From Bacteroides sp. (lineage in GTDB: Bacteria; Bacteroidota; Bacteroidia; Bacteroidales; Muribaculaceae), in assembly GCA_014801225.1 (NCBI GenBank), contig JAAVEO010000038.1:26388-90387 (forward strand): 64,000 nucleotides of DNA, in the 5' to 3' direction. A program made the translations under genes and the position numbers. Below, in pieces: positions 1 through 9,065 of the stretch. Under the pieces are notes generated by a model. That model worked only from the letters and a program-made list of their open reading frames with translations, was not told where the DNA came from and made no database searches. The first letter of the stretch is position 1, and each line of letters opens with the position of its first letter.

Positions 1-1
1 C

Positions 2-322
2 CAGGCTATCCAGACCGGCAACCTCATTTTCGTTTCCGGCCAGCTTCCTATCAACGCTGAGACAGGCGAAATGCCCGCCGACATCAAGGCTCAGACTCGT
101 CAGAGCATCGAGAATATCAAGGCTATTCTCGCTGAGGCCGGTGCTACTCTCGATAATGTAGTGAAGTCTACTTGCTTCCTCGCTGATATGTCGCTCTTCG
201 GCGCCATGAACGAGGTTTACGGTGAAGAATTCCACAAGACTTTCCCCGCTCGTTGCGCTTTCGCCGTTAAGGAGCTTCCCAAGCAGGCTCTCGTAGAGAT
301 CGAGGTTATCGCCGCTATCTGA
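2..322 (+). CDS. ridA: RidA family enamine/imine deaminase, 5' end cut off by window
   Basis: The reading frame is open from base 2, so the N-terminus lies outside the window. The visible part reads QAIQTGNLIFVSGQLPIN, the typical RidA/YjgF start after about 15 missing residues, and continues to ARCAFAVKELPKQALVEIEVIA, the classic C-terminal signature with the conserved Arg that binds substrate carboxylate. The family forms cytosolic trimers that hydrolyse reactive 2-aminoacrylate-type enamines released by PLP enzymes. The first internal ATG at base 71 is not the start, because conserved family residues lie upstream. A hairpin terminator follows. Function is inferred from family membership. 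Confidence 0.93.
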   Translation, partial: QAIQTGNLIFVSGQLPINAETGEMPADIKAQTRQSIENIKAILAEAGATLDNVVKSTCFLADMSLFGAMNEVYGEEFHKTFPARCAFAVKELPKQALVEIEVIAAI

Positions 323-370
323 TAATTTCGCGGAGAGAATATTTCTTTTCGCGCCGCGTCAATATATCAT

Positions 371-430
371 AAGCGGGCCTTAAGGGATAAGCCTTCCGGC
401 TCCCCCGTAAGGTCCGCTTTTTATCTTTTT
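371..430 (+). terminator. Rho-independent terminator after ridA
   Basis: A 12-bp stem (AAGCGGGCCTTA with TAAGGTCCGCTT, one G-U pair) encloses a loop and is followed by a T-rich run. It sits about 50 bases after the ridA stop and before the ABC-F gene, so it separates the two transcripts. Confidence 0.8.
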
Positions 431-490
431 TCAAGAGTGCTTGGTGTCCGCTAAGCTTCTTCTTATTATTATTTCATTTTTTTCAAGATT

Positions 491-2308
491 ATGCGCAGCC
501 TGTTGCAGATTAATGGCCTTACTAAATCTTACGGCGACAGAATGTTGTTTGCCGATGTTACTCTCGGAGTATACGAAGGCGATAAAATCGGCCTTGTGGC
601 CCAGAACGGTACCGGCAAGACCACATTCCTGAATATCATAGCCGGAAACGAGGATTATGACAGTGGCTCTATCGTGGTGAGCGACGGTGTCAGAATCGGT
701 TTTCTGCAGCAGGTGCCTCCATTCGATCCGGAGATGACGGTGGAGGAGTATGCCACACCCACTCCCCGTAATCATGACGATTGGAATGCCGCCGACCGTA
801 TGGCCGGAATGTTGACCCAGTTCAAAGTAGGTGATCTTTCCCGAAAGATGGGCACCCTCTCCGGCGGACAGGCAAAGAGAGTGGCCTTGGCGAAAGTATT
901 GCTTGAAGAGCCTGACCTTCTTATTCTCGACGAACCTACCAATCACCTCGATATCGACATGATCGAATGGCTGGAGGATTATCTCGCTCGACAGAGAGTG
1001 ACGGTGCTGATGGTGACTCACGACCGTTATTTCCTTGACAAGGTCTGCTCCAAGATTATTGAAATCGACCTTCAGCAACTCTTCTCCTATGATGGAAATT
1101 TCGACTATTACCTGCGCAAACGTCAAGAGCGTATGGAGAATATGGAGGCGGAACTCTCTCGGGTGAAGAATCTCTTGCGTACCGAATTGGAATGGATGCG
1201 CCGTCAGCCTCAGGCCCGAGGTTCTAAGGCCAAGTATCGTATAGATAATTTTCATGATCTGGAGGCACGTTCCCATGTAAATCTCTCAGAGAAAAATGTA
1301 CAGCTTGATGTGAAATCAAGCTATATAGGCTCAAAGATATTCGAGGCAAAGGGAGTCTCCAAAGCGTTCGGCCCGATAAAGATTCTCGATGATTGGAACT
1401 ATACTTTCGCACGTTACGAGAAAGTCGGTATCGTTGGCGATAACGGCGCCGGTAAATCTACATTCATCAAGCTCCTTCTCGGAATAGAGAAGCCCGACCA
1501 CGGGCGTTTTGATATAGGCCAGACTGTAAGATGGGGTTATTACTCTCAGGAGGGGATGACTGGTTTTGACGAATCCAAGAAAGTGATTGACGCCGTCCGC
1601 GAGATTGCGGAAGAAGTGCGGGTGGATGATAAGACCCGACTTTCGGCTTCTGCTTTCTTATCGCGATTCCTTTTCACACCGAAGCAACAGCAGAAATATA
1701 TCTCTAAACTTTCCGGCGGAGAGCGCCGGCGTCTCTATCTCGCTACAGTGCTGATGCGTCAGCCCAACTTCCTCATTCTCGACGAGCCCACCAACGACCT
1801 CGACATTATGACGCTTACCGTGCTTGAGGATTATCTCTCCCGTTTTCAAGGATGTGTCATAGTAGTGAGTCACGACCGATTTTTCCTTGATCGCATAGTT
1901 GATCATCTCTTCGTGTTTAAAGGTAACGGAGTGGTAAAGGATTTCCCCGGCGATTACTCCACATATCGCCATTGTCTGCGTCAGGAAGCTAAAGAGAAGC
2001 GCGAACGTGAGGCGGCCGAAGGCGGAGGCGGCAAATCCGCTGAGTCAGTAGCCATAAATCCCGGTGTGGAGGAACGCAAGAGGAAGCAGGCGCAGAAACT
2101 CACGTATAAAGAGAAGAAAGAGATGGAGCAACTCGAAGCCGACGTAGAGAAAATGTCGGCCGAGAAGAGCGACTTGGAGATTCGTATGTCGTCAGGCGAA
2201 ATGAGCGCCGACGAGATTGTATCCGCCGGCGCCCTTATGCAAGAGCTCATCGATGCCATAGATATGGCCGAGCTTCGCCTTCTTGAGCTGATGGAAAAAG
2301 AAGGGTGA
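491..2308 (+). CDS. uup: ABC-F family ATPase, Uup type
   Basis: This 605-residue soluble protein has two ABC ATPase domains and no membrane segments. Domain 1 has Walker A AQNGTGKTT (residues 37-45), signature LSGGQ (123-127) and Walker B LLILDEPTNHLD (143-154). Domain 2 has GDNGAGKST (316-324), LSGGE and [12 protein letters not shown]. The linker between them is the helical ABC-F arm. After residue 520 comes a charged linker and a C-terminal coiled coil (KEKKEMEQLEADVEKM region), the Uup hallmark that binds nucleic acid. ABC-F proteins act on ribosomes; Uup also affects transposon excision and branched DNA in E. coli. The ATG at 491 directly precedes the conserved first beta strand. Confidence 0.92.
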   Translation: MRSLLQINGLTKSYGDRMLFADVTLGVYEGDKIGLVAQNGTGKTTFLNIIAGNEDYDSGSIVVSDGVRIGFLQQVPPFDPEMTVEEYATPTPRNHDDWNAADRMAGMLTQFKVGDLSRKMGTLSGGQAKRVALAKVLLEEPDLLILDEPTNHLDIDMIEWLEDYLARQRVTVLMVTHDRYFLDKVCSKIIEIDLQQLFSYDGNFDYYLRKRQERMENMEAELSRVKNLLRTELEWMRRQPQARGSKAKYRIDNFHDLEARSHVNLSEKNVQLDVKSSYIGSKIFEAKGVSKAFGPIKILDDWNYTFARYEKVGIVGDNGAGKSTFIKLLLGIEKPDHGRFDIGQTVRWGYYSQEGMTGFDESKKVIDAVREIAEEVRVDDKTRLSASAFLSRFLFTPKQQQKYISKLSGGERRRLYLATVLMRQPNFLILDEPTNDLDIMTLTVLEDYLSRFQGCVIVVSHDRFFLDRIVDHLFVFKGNGVVKDFPGDYSTYRHCLRQEAKEKREREAAEGGGGKSAESVAINPGVEERKRKQAQKLTYKEKKEMEQLEADVEKMSAEKSDLEIRMSSGEMSADEIVSAGALMQELIDAIDMAELRLLELMEKEG

Positions 2309-2370
2309 TCTCCCGATGTGATTAAGCGATTATCTTCTGTATGGTAAGGGATGGTAGCACCCCGTCACAC

Positions 2371-3618
2371 TTACTTAGCCTTATAAGAAGTTAGGCTTAG
2401 ACCGAATTCGAAGCGTGTTGTCTTTTCAAGATAGGAAGGAAGTTGCTTTAACACCTCCGTTATCTGCGGAAGTATCGGAGCCAACTCCGGATATTTTGCG
2501 AGTTCGGTGGAGAGAGCCTGCATTATTTTGGGGTCGGACAAGAGTGCTTGGGTAAGCGCTTGCACCACCGGAGCGGCAGTAGCCGTATCGAAGTAGAGGT
2601 CAAGACTGTTGTCAGTCTTGGTATATGCCATCGGTATGCCGCCGGCTATCTGCGGAGCAAGCTTGGCCATAAGTTGCTTTATCGCCGGCATGAGAGCGGT
2701 CAACGCTTCATTTGTCTCACCGTCAGTCTCAGATGAGATGGTATCGAATTTGGAATAAAGATCGGCTGCCACACCTGAAGTCATTGCCAATCCTGCCACA
2801 GAGAGAGGATTTACATAGAATTTGGCATACTGCGGTGAAGCTACGGTATACTGAATGGTGTTGCCGGAAAGAGTAGCCAAATGGGCAGCACCTCCTGTTG
2901 TGCTGACATACATTATCACGACATTGCCGTTGGGGAGGAACGTAGCGGTCTGCACCAACTGCGTGAGCAGTTGCGCCACCGAACTGTAAGCTGTCCCGTT
3001 ATACACCGGGATACAAGGCACTGTCACAGCCAATGAAAGCAAATCGCCAAGCTGAATGGTTTGATCCGGAAGGGGAGTGACATCCCATTCGATATGGAAA
3101 GGAGTCGACTTATATCCGATTCCATCCTCATTCTTCACCAACGGGGAAAGTTGCCAAACGCTTCCCGCCAAAGCGAGATTGTCAAGCTTCACATCCGATA
3201 TCTCCATTACCAGACTGTCGGCATATACCTTACCCGAATAAGAGAAAGTAGCATCGGCTGATTTCCCTTCCCCCGAGAAACTCCTGTAACCGTCGCCCGG
3301 CATCAAAGCCAAAGATAGGGGAGTGGAGACATCCCCCGGAATCACACCCGGAGCCGGAATATTACCCTCCACACCCTTTATGGAGAGTTGGCTCAAATCG
3401 AAATCACTATAGAGAGTAAGTTGAGCATTGCCATTATCGTCAGGAGTCAACCGCGCCGACTTTCCGGGCATAGCCTCCCCACAATAATATAATTTCAGGC
3501 CCTTGACTCCGGTAAAGACCGTATCCTTCAGCTCCGGCAGCGGAGCCTCCTTATCATCACTGCAAGCCGACAAAAGCACACCCGCCAAAGCCGCCGCAAA
3601 TAAACATCCAGCTTTCAT
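2371..3618 (-). CDS. DUF4925-type lipoprotein
   Basis: The 415-residue product starts with a lipoprotein signal peptide ending LLSAC, so it should be lipidated at Cys19 and carried to the outer membrane. Acidic residues directly after the Cys (SDDKE) resemble the Bacteroidetes lipoprotein export signal for surface display. The body matches my recollection of DUF4925: an N-terminal beta-rich half that repeats across paralogues (TVFTGVKGLKLYY) and a C-terminal helical half. The family has no known reaction. It is convergent with uup and divergent from the structured RNA upstream. No clear minus-strand promoter is visible. Confidence 0.75.
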   Translation of the reverse strand: MKAGCLFAAALAGVLLSACSDDKEAPLPELKDTVFTGVKGLKLYYCGEAMPGKSARLTPDDNGNAQLTLYSDFDLSQLSIKGVEGNIPAPGVIPGDVSTPLSLALMPGDGYRSFSGEGKSADATFSYSGKVYADSLVMEISDVKLDNLALAGSVWQLSPLVKNEDGIGYKSTPFHIEWDVTPLPDQTIQLGDLLSLAVTVPCIPVYNGTAYSSVAQLLTQLVQTATFLPNGNVVIMYVSTTGGAAHLATLSGNTIQYTVASPQYAKFYVNPLSVAGLAMTSGVAADLYSKFDTISSETDGETNEALTALMPAIKQLMAKLAPQIAGGIPMAYTKTDNSLDLYFDTATAAPVVQALTQALLSDPKIMQALSTELAKYPELAPILPQITEVLKQLPSYLEKTTRFEFGLSLTSYKAK

Positions 3619-3803
3619 AAATTCTCATAATCAATTTAGTGGAATTCTACTATCTATATAATACCATTCTCCCCCCTAATGTTCACACATATCCCGCACT
3701 CTCTCCCCATCTCCAATTTCCTCCAAAATTAAATTCCTCCTTCGGCCGTAATATATTCATTGAAGATTTTCATAGCTATAATGTGGGAAATATTAAAAAA
3801 ACA

Positions 3804-3835
3804 GTTGTCTACTTCCCTAAATTTTTTTAATTTTG
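3804..3835 (+). promoter_or_regulatory. Bacteroidetes-type promoter for the structured RNA
   Basis: TTG at 3805-3807 and TAATTTTG at 3828-3835 match the Bacteroidetes primary sigma consensus (TTG, 20-nt gap, TAnnTTTG). Transcription should begin near 3841. The rest of 3619-3804 holds nothing recognisable apart from A/T-rich leader sequence. Confidence 0.75.
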
Positions 3836-3840
3836 CATTT

Positions 3841-4165
3841 GAACCCCGCGATGTGTGGTGCCTCAGAGGAGGGTAAACGCCGGGCATTGGGTGGTTCGTT
3901 TACATACGAAAGGCGTTTACTGCGCTTTATTTCTTGGCTCCTTGAAACCTGAGAAACTTCAATACTATAGTCAAGAATGAAGCAATAGTAGATGCCCTCG
4001 GGTACGTCTGTGTACCTTCTGACTCAATTTGAAAGAAATTGGGGAAGAGGGTCTGCATATACATACTTCGCGGGGTCATTTACCATTGCTCATTCTACTA
4101 TAGTGGGCAAATTCTCAGGGCCTCAAGGAGCGGAATGAGCAAGTGATGGCTCCCGCTTTTCGTTT
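3841..4165 (+). ncRNA. Large structured RNA, 6S-like candidate
   Basis: No credible protein is encoded here, but the segment folds well by eye. A 5' hairpin pairs GTAAACGCC (3873-3881) with GGCGTTTAC (3912-3920). A 195-nt interrupted hairpin pairs GCTCCTTGA (3937-3945) with TCAAGGAGC (4123-4131), CCTGAGAA (3948-3955) with TTCTCAGG (4112-4119), ACTATAGT (3964-3971) with the same palindrome at 4097-4104, and AGAATG-A-GCAAT (3974-3986) with ATTGCTCATTCT (4085-4096). Smaller hairpins lie in the apical part. Length, stem-bubble-stem shape and strong promoter resemble 6S RNA (ssrS), which binds RNA polymerase. GGAGC (4127-4131) could instead pair with GCTCC at 4149-4153 before a T-rich run, a possible terminator. 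It might alternatively be the leader of the operon starting at 4225. The 3' end is uncertain. Confidence 0.5.
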
Positions 4166-4224
4166 ATATCCACCCTGAAGAATTGCCATTTGGAGTCAAT
4201 GGCTGAGAAGCGACAGACCCCAAC

Positions 4225-7200
4225 GTGCAACTGAAGCTGATTGATAACATAACTAATACCTTGAAGACGGATTTGATGACTACCATCAAATCAGGCAGTC
4301 GTATATCTATTGCGGCGGCAAGTTTTTCAATTTATGCATTTCAAGAACTTCGCGAGCAATTAAAAGATATTGAAGAGTTACGTTTTATCTTCACCTCCCC
4401 CTCGTTCGTCACGGAAAAGTCGGATAAACAGCGCCGTGAGTTTTATATTCCCCGGCTAAATCGTGAACGTAATCTTTTCGGATCCGAATTTGAGATAAAA
4501 CTCCGCAATGAGTTGTCGTTGAAGGCCGTCGCAAAGGAATGTGCCGAATGGATCCGGGAAAAAGTATGTTTCAAGTCCAATCGCACCAATGCGGGTATGC
4601 CCGCTTTTGCAACCGTTGACGATACGACATATATGCCTCTCAACGGTTTTACAACTGTCGAGCTCGGATGTGAGCGTGGCAACAATCTTGCGACGGCCAT
4701 AACTAAGATGGAGGCTTCCTTCACTCAGCAATATCTACAGATTTTCAATCAGATTTGGAATGACAGCGGACAGTTGCAGGTAGTGACAGAACAGGTGCTT
4801 GATCACATTACCAACGCCTACAAGGAGAATTCCCCGGAATTTATCTATTTCGTAACCCTTTATAATATCTTCAACGAGTTTCTTGAAGATATTTCGGAAG
4901 ATGTACTCCCGAATGAGGCGACCGGTTTCAAATCAAGCGTCATTTGGAATAAACTATATAATTTCCAGAAGGATGCGGCACTTGCCATCATCAATAAACT
5001 CGAAAAGTATAACGGTTGTATCCTTGCCGACTCCGTAGGCCTTGGCAAGACTTTTACGGCATTATCCGTAATCAAATATTACGAGAACCGCAATAAGTCG
5101 GTACTTGTATTATGTCCGAAGAAACTTCACGACAACTGGGTAACTTATCGCAGCAACTACAAGAACAATCCCCTTGTTGCTGACCGTCTGCGCTATGATA
5201 TACTGTATCATACCGATTTGTCGCGTCAGTCCGGTCAAAGCAACGGTCTTGACCTACAACATATCAACTGGGGCAATTACGACCTTGTTGTCATTGACGA
5301 GAGTCATAATTTTCGTAACGGAGGAAAAGTCACTACAGACGAGAACAACGAAAATCCGCGAGAGAACCGCTATCTTCAGTTGATGAATAAGGTGATCCGG
5401 TCCGGGGTAAAGACCAAAGTGCTGATGCTTTCCGCTACGCCTGTCAATAACCGTTTCGCTGACCTGCGCAATCAACTCGCGCTTGCCTACGAGGGTGACA
5501 GTTCCAGGATGGATGCACAGCTCAAGACCTCAAGCTCTCTCGACGATATATTCCGGCAAGCTCAGACTGCCTTCAATAAATGGGCGAAATTTCCGGCAGA
5601 GCAGCGTACTACAAATTCCCTGCTTGAAATGCTTGGTTTCGACTTTTTCGAGGTTCTGGACAGCGTTACAATCGCGAGAAGTCGCCGTCATATAGAGCAA
5701 TATTACGACACTACCGATATTGGGAAATTCCCCGAAAGATTAAAACCGATATCCTTGCGTCCGAATCTTACCGACCTTCCTAAAAGCGTTGATTTCAATG
5801 ATATCTTTAATAGTGTCAGCGAGCTCAACCTTGCTATCTATACCCCCTCCGATTTTATTCTGTCGAGCAAATTGGATAAATACTCCGAGGCGCGCGAAGA
5901 TGGACGATTTGGTAATCTTTCTCGTTCCGGGCGCGAACGGGGTATCCGTCAATTAATGAGCATCAATCTGCTCAAACGTCTGGAAAGTTCGGTTAACTCT
6001 TTCCGTCTCACGCTTGAAAGGATTAAGAAATATATTGCCACAACTATTGAGGCTATAGACGCTATTATTACCCGTCATGAGGTTTCGATGGTCTGTGACT
6101 ATGATTTTTCCTTTGGTCTTGATTTCGATGAAAGAGAGGATACTGTCTTTATCGGAAATAAGAAGACCAAGATTGACCTTGAGGATATGGATTATATCCA
6201 ATGGCGAAGTTATCTTGCCAAAGACCTTGACAATCTGAATATGCTTCTCTGCATGCTCGGCGACATTACACCCGAACACGACAGCAAGTTGCAGAAGCTC
6301 ATTGAAGTTGTCTTTAATAAGATTGAGCATCCTGTCAATGGCGACAATAAGAAAATCATTATCTTCACCGCCTTTTCCGACACTGCCCGATACCTCTATG
6401 ATAACGTCGCACCGCTTATCAAACAGCATAAAGGACTTGATACAGCCCTTGTATCCGGAGATGTGGAGGCTCGGTCCACATTGAAACTACGTGAGAAACT
6501 CGATTTCAATAAAGTGCTCACACTATTTTCGCCGGTATCGAAAGACCGTGACACACTATATCCCGATGTCAAAGAGGAAATAGATATCCTTATTGCCACC
6601 GACTGCATCTCCGAAGGTCAGAATCTTCAAGATTGCGACTATCTGATTAATTACGACATTCATTGGAATCCGGTACGTATCATTCAGCGTTTCGGACGAA
6701 TTGACCGTATCGGTTCGCAGAATGATAAGATACAGCTTGTCAATTTCTGGCCGGATATGGATCTTGACGATTACATTGATCTGAAAGGGCGAGTGGAGGC
6801 GCGAATGAAGGTGTCGGTGCTGACATCCACAGGAGACGACAACCCGCTTTCAGCAGAGGAACAAGGCGATCTGAAATACCGTCGCGACCAGTTGGAGCGT
6901 CTGAAAGAGGAGGTGGTCGATATTGAGGAAATGAATACGGGCGTTTCAATCATGGATTTGGGGCTAAACGAATTCCGCCTTGACCTGCTGGAGTATATGC
7001 GTACCGGCATAGATATCGAGCATACACCTATGGGGCTCCACGCAATCGTCCCCACAAGTGCAGAAGCGCCCAAAGGCGTGATATTTGTATTGAAGAACCG
7101 CAACAACGATATCAATATCGACAAGAAGAATCGCCTGCACCCGTTCTATATGGTCTATATATCGCAAGACTCCGAGGTGATAGTCAATCATCTTGACCCG

Positions 7201-7470
7201 AAGGGGCTTCTCGATCGCATGCGTCACCTTTGCCGTGGCAAGTCTGAACCAATACTTGACCTCTGTCGCAAGTTCAATGCCGAGACTCGCGACGGTCAAC
7301 GCATGGGCACATACTCCCGACTTCTCGGCGATGCAATCTCCTCGCTTATAGCAACCAAAGAGACCACCGACCTCTTCTCATTCCTTGACGGCGACAGCGG
7401 CTCACTCTTCGGCAACGAAGTGCGCGGTCTCGATGATTTTGAGTTAATTTGTTTCCTAATCGTGCGCTGA
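4225..7470 (+). CDS. SNF2-type helicase with PLD-like N-terminus, type III-like RM core
   Basis: This 1081-residue protein has an N-terminal phospholipase-D-like region (about 1-190, without clear HKD catalytic motifs), then a superfamily 2 SNF2 helicase. Motif I is DSVGLGKT (Lys275), motif II is DESH (358-361), motif III is SATPVNNR, and the C-terminal lobe carries ATDCISEGQNLQ and the arginine-finger motif QRFGRIDRIGS. SNF2 helicases move along duplex DNA. The start is a GTG: an in-frame TGA lies 21 bases upstream and the family's usual N-terminus begins here; the next ATG at 4276 would remove conserved residues. It heads the operon, one base before the DUF4391 gene. In known genomes this family travels with DUF4391, Mod and Res. 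DrmD of DISARM is a distant comparison. Confidence 0.88.
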   Translation: MQLKLIDNITNTLKTDLMTTIKSGSRISIAAASFSIYAFQELREQLKDIEELRFIFTSPSFVTEKSDKQRREFYIPRLNRERNLFGSEFEIKLRNELSLKAVAKECAEWIREKVCFKSNRTNAGMPAFATVDDTTYMPLNGFTTVELGCERGNNLATAITKMEASFTQQYLQIFNQIWNDSGQLQVVTEQVLDHITNAYKENSPEFIYFVTLYNIFNEFLEDISEDVLPNEATGFKSSVIWNKLYNFQKDAALAIINKLEKYNGCILADSVGLGKTFTALSVIKYYENRNKSVLVLCPKKLHDNWVTYRSNYKNNPLVADRLRYDILYHTDLSRQSGQSNGLDLQHINWGNYDLVVIDESHNFRNGGKVTTDENNENPRENRYLQLMNKVIRSGVKTKVLMLSATPVNNRFADLRNQLALAYEGDSSRMDAQLKTSSSLDDIFRQAQTAFNKWAKFPAEQRTTNSLLEMLGFDFFEVLDSVTIARSRRHIEQYYDTTDIGKFPERLKPISLRPNLTDLPKSVDFNDIFNSVSELNLAIYTPSDFILSSKLDKYSEAREDGRFGNLSRSGRERGIRQLMSINLLKRLESSVNSFRLTLERIKKYIATTIEAIDAIITRHEVSMVCDYDFSFGLDFDEREDTVFIGNKKTKIDLEDMDYIQWRSYLAKDLDNLNMLLCMLGDITPEHDSKLQKLIEVVFNKIEHPVNGDNKKIIIFTAFSDTARYLYDNVAPLIKQHKGLDTALVSGDVEARSTLKLREKLDFNKVLTLFSPVSKDRDTLYPDVKEEIDILIATDCISEGQNLQDCDYLINYDIHWNPVRIIQRFGRIDRIGSQNDKIQLVNFWPDMDLDDYIDLKGRVEARMKVSVLTSTGDDNPLSAEEQGDLKYRRDQLERLKEEVVDIEEMNTGVSIMDLGLNEFRLDLLEYMRTGIDIEHTPMGLHAIVPTSAEAPKGVIFVLKNRNNDINIDKKNRLHPFYMVYISQDSEVIVNHLDPKGLLDRMRHLCRGKSEPILDLCRKFNAETRDGQRMGTYSRLLGDAISSLIATKETTDLFSFLDGDSGSLFGNEVRGLDDFELICFLIVR

Positions 7471-7471
7471 T

Positions 7472-8071
7472 ATGTTAGGTTTACCTCAATCAACCGAAGT
7501 TAAGCGACCGCTTCCAAAGACGCAGCTCTTTAAGCGGTTTGACTGGACAGCATCGCAACGCGAACGTTTTGATGCGGAGGTGTCGCGTCTTGACTTCGTG
7601 AATTGGATTTCACCTCGTACCGTTCCCGCAATTGCTATTGGTCACGAGGTGAATGAGATATTTGTTGTCGAAGTCTCGCTAAAATCGCACGATTTCGACA
7701 CAAAGGCAATCGTACTTCTCGCTAAGTATATTCCTCAGCGCATTATCTATGTTCTGCGCTTCGGGGGCGAGGCTATGCTTGCCGCATATCATGGCAAACT
7801 TTTCACCGCTCCTTGGCAATCTTTAGATGCTATCTCTTTAACCCTGTCAGGTCTCAATCTTGATGCCGTTTGGGAAAACATAGTTTCCACAATCGGTCAG
7901 TTCTCAGTTGAGCAGGATAAGTCCCTCAATGAGCAAATCAAGATTGACGAAGACCGTGCCAAACTTGAACGTCAGATTGCTGCTTTGGAGCGTCAGATGA
8001 ACGTTACCAAACAGCCGCGCCGCAAACGTGAATTATTCGTTGAACTTCAAAAACTGAAATCTCATGTATGA
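7472..8071 (+). CDS. DUF4391 domain protein of the RM-like operon
   Basis: The 199-residue product has an alpha/beta N-terminal part (to about 145) matching DUF4391 as I recall it, and a basic coiled coil at the C-terminus (about 150-199, rich in Lys, Arg and Glu heptads). DUF4391 proteins are regular companions of a SNF2 helicase and a type III-like Mod/Res pair; no reaction is known. It may act as an adaptor between helicase and DNA, which is inference. It starts one base after the helicase stop and its stop codon overlaps the next gene by 8 bases, so it should be co-translated with both neighbours. Confidence 0.82.
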   Translation: MLGLPQSTEVKRPLPKTQLFKRFDWTASQRERFDAEVSRLDFVNWISPRTVPAIAIGHEVNEIFVVEVSLKSHDFDTKAIVLLAKYIPQRIIYVLRFGGEAMLAAYHGKLFTAPWQSLDAISLTLSGLNLDAVWENIVSTIGQFSVEQDKSLNEQIKIDEDRAKLERQIAALERQMNVTKQPRRKRELFVELQKLKSHV

Positions 8072-9065
8072 TGATATTGTAACAGATACTGCCAACGAAG
8101 AGAGGATAGGAGTAAGTGCAATTTCCTTAGCCTTTGAAAAGTTAGGATGGTCTTTGCGAGAACGTACTCATTCTGATTTTGGAATAGATGCAGATGTAGA
8201 ACAAAAAATTAATGGTTGTCGCACAAATTCTCATATTGCGCTACAAATAAAATCAGGGAAATCTTATACACGCATCAAGAAGAACGGAAAGATCTCATTT
8301 GAATTTGATGATAATCATTTTTATTACTGGTTATCATCAGATAGACCTGTTCTATTAATGATGTATGATAAGGATTCCGATAAAATATTTTGGGAGCAAA
8401 TTCGTCTTCCACTATTAAAATTTAATAAGTCGAAGACAAAGCATATAATTGAGATTCCTGCTACCAACGAATTATCAGCTTCGAGCTTGGAAGAATTTAA
8501 TAATATAATTGATACTTATATTCCTCATTATGAATATAATATTACTGAGGAAGATACTAAGTTCGAGTGTGCTGAAATATATTTGCATCAATATAGCACC
8601 GGTATAGAGGGATTAGTTAATAGTCTGGCAAAGTTTAGGGAGGATATAAAAACCTTATTTCAAAATCCCAATGCTGATAGATTAAAGATTTATCTTGAAC
8701 TTTTTTCAAAGTCCGTCAAAGACCATACAGAGGAAGATTACAAAAATCTCAAAAAGGCTTGGTTTTATCTTGCATATATGGTATTTGTAATCCCCGAAGA
8801 AGTCAGAGCCGATTACAGTAATGTAATAGATGAATATGCGGAGAACTTATTGCTCCAAAAAGCTACTTGGTTATTTAATATTGAGAACTTCAAGAAACTA
8901 TATCATACCAATATACCTCACAAGGTTCAGTACGCTGCTAAACGACTCGTTTCCATCTTAGAACAGTATGTTAGTTTGATTGATATATCAGTAGATGATT
9001 TCTTAATGTGTAAAATACAAAACGAAAACATCATAAATGGAAAAACTACGAATGAAAAGCCTTGA
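8064..9065 (+). CDS. DUF4365 nuclease-like cargo protein
   Basis: The 333-residue protein opens with a DUF4365 domain: an N-terminal helix (ANEERIGVSAIS), then HSDFGIDADVEQ (Asp38, Asp42, Glu46) and IALQIKSGKSY (Gln61, Lys63). That layout resembles a PD-(D/E)XK nuclease core, as proposed for this family. The C-terminal 170 residues are helical and unrecognised. The gene overlaps DUF4391 by 8 bases and mod by 29 bases, so it is fully embedded in the operon. It is visibly richer in A+T than the genes on either side, unlike the DUF4391-to-mod junction expected in the simple four-gene core, suggesting a later insertion. A role as extra nuclease effector is inference. Confidence 0.75.
   Translation: MYDDIVTDTANEERIGVSAISLAFEKLGWSLRERTHSDFGIDADVEQKINGCRTNSHIALQIKSGKSYTRIKKNGKISFEFDDNHFYYWLSSDRPVLLMMYDKDSDKIFWEQIRLPLLKFNKSKTKHIIEIPATNELSASSLEEFNNIIDTYIPHYEYNITEEDTKFECAEIYLHQYSTGIEGLVNSLAKFREDIKTLFQNPNADRLKIYLELFSKSVKDHTEEDYKNLKKAWFYLAYMVFVIPEEVRADYSNVIDEYAENLLLQKATWLFNIENFKKLYHTNIPHKVQYAAKRLVSILEQYVSLIDISVDDFLMCKIQNENIINGKTTNEKP

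Noticed and set aside
431-1276. Minus-strand frame of 281 codons opposite uup
   Set aside because: Shadow of uup; no family features and wrong codon pattern.
3841-4165. tmRNA, RNase P RNA or SRP RNA
   Set aside because: The conserved landmarks of these RNAs (tRNA-like ends with CCA, GAGGAAAGTCCGGGC, GGAAGGAAGC-type loops) are absent.
8064-9065. DUF4365 gene as a type I or II restriction endonuclease paired with mod
   Set aside because: The operon already has a full Res with intact helicase and nuclease sites, and the gene's small size and domain do not match known restriction subunits.
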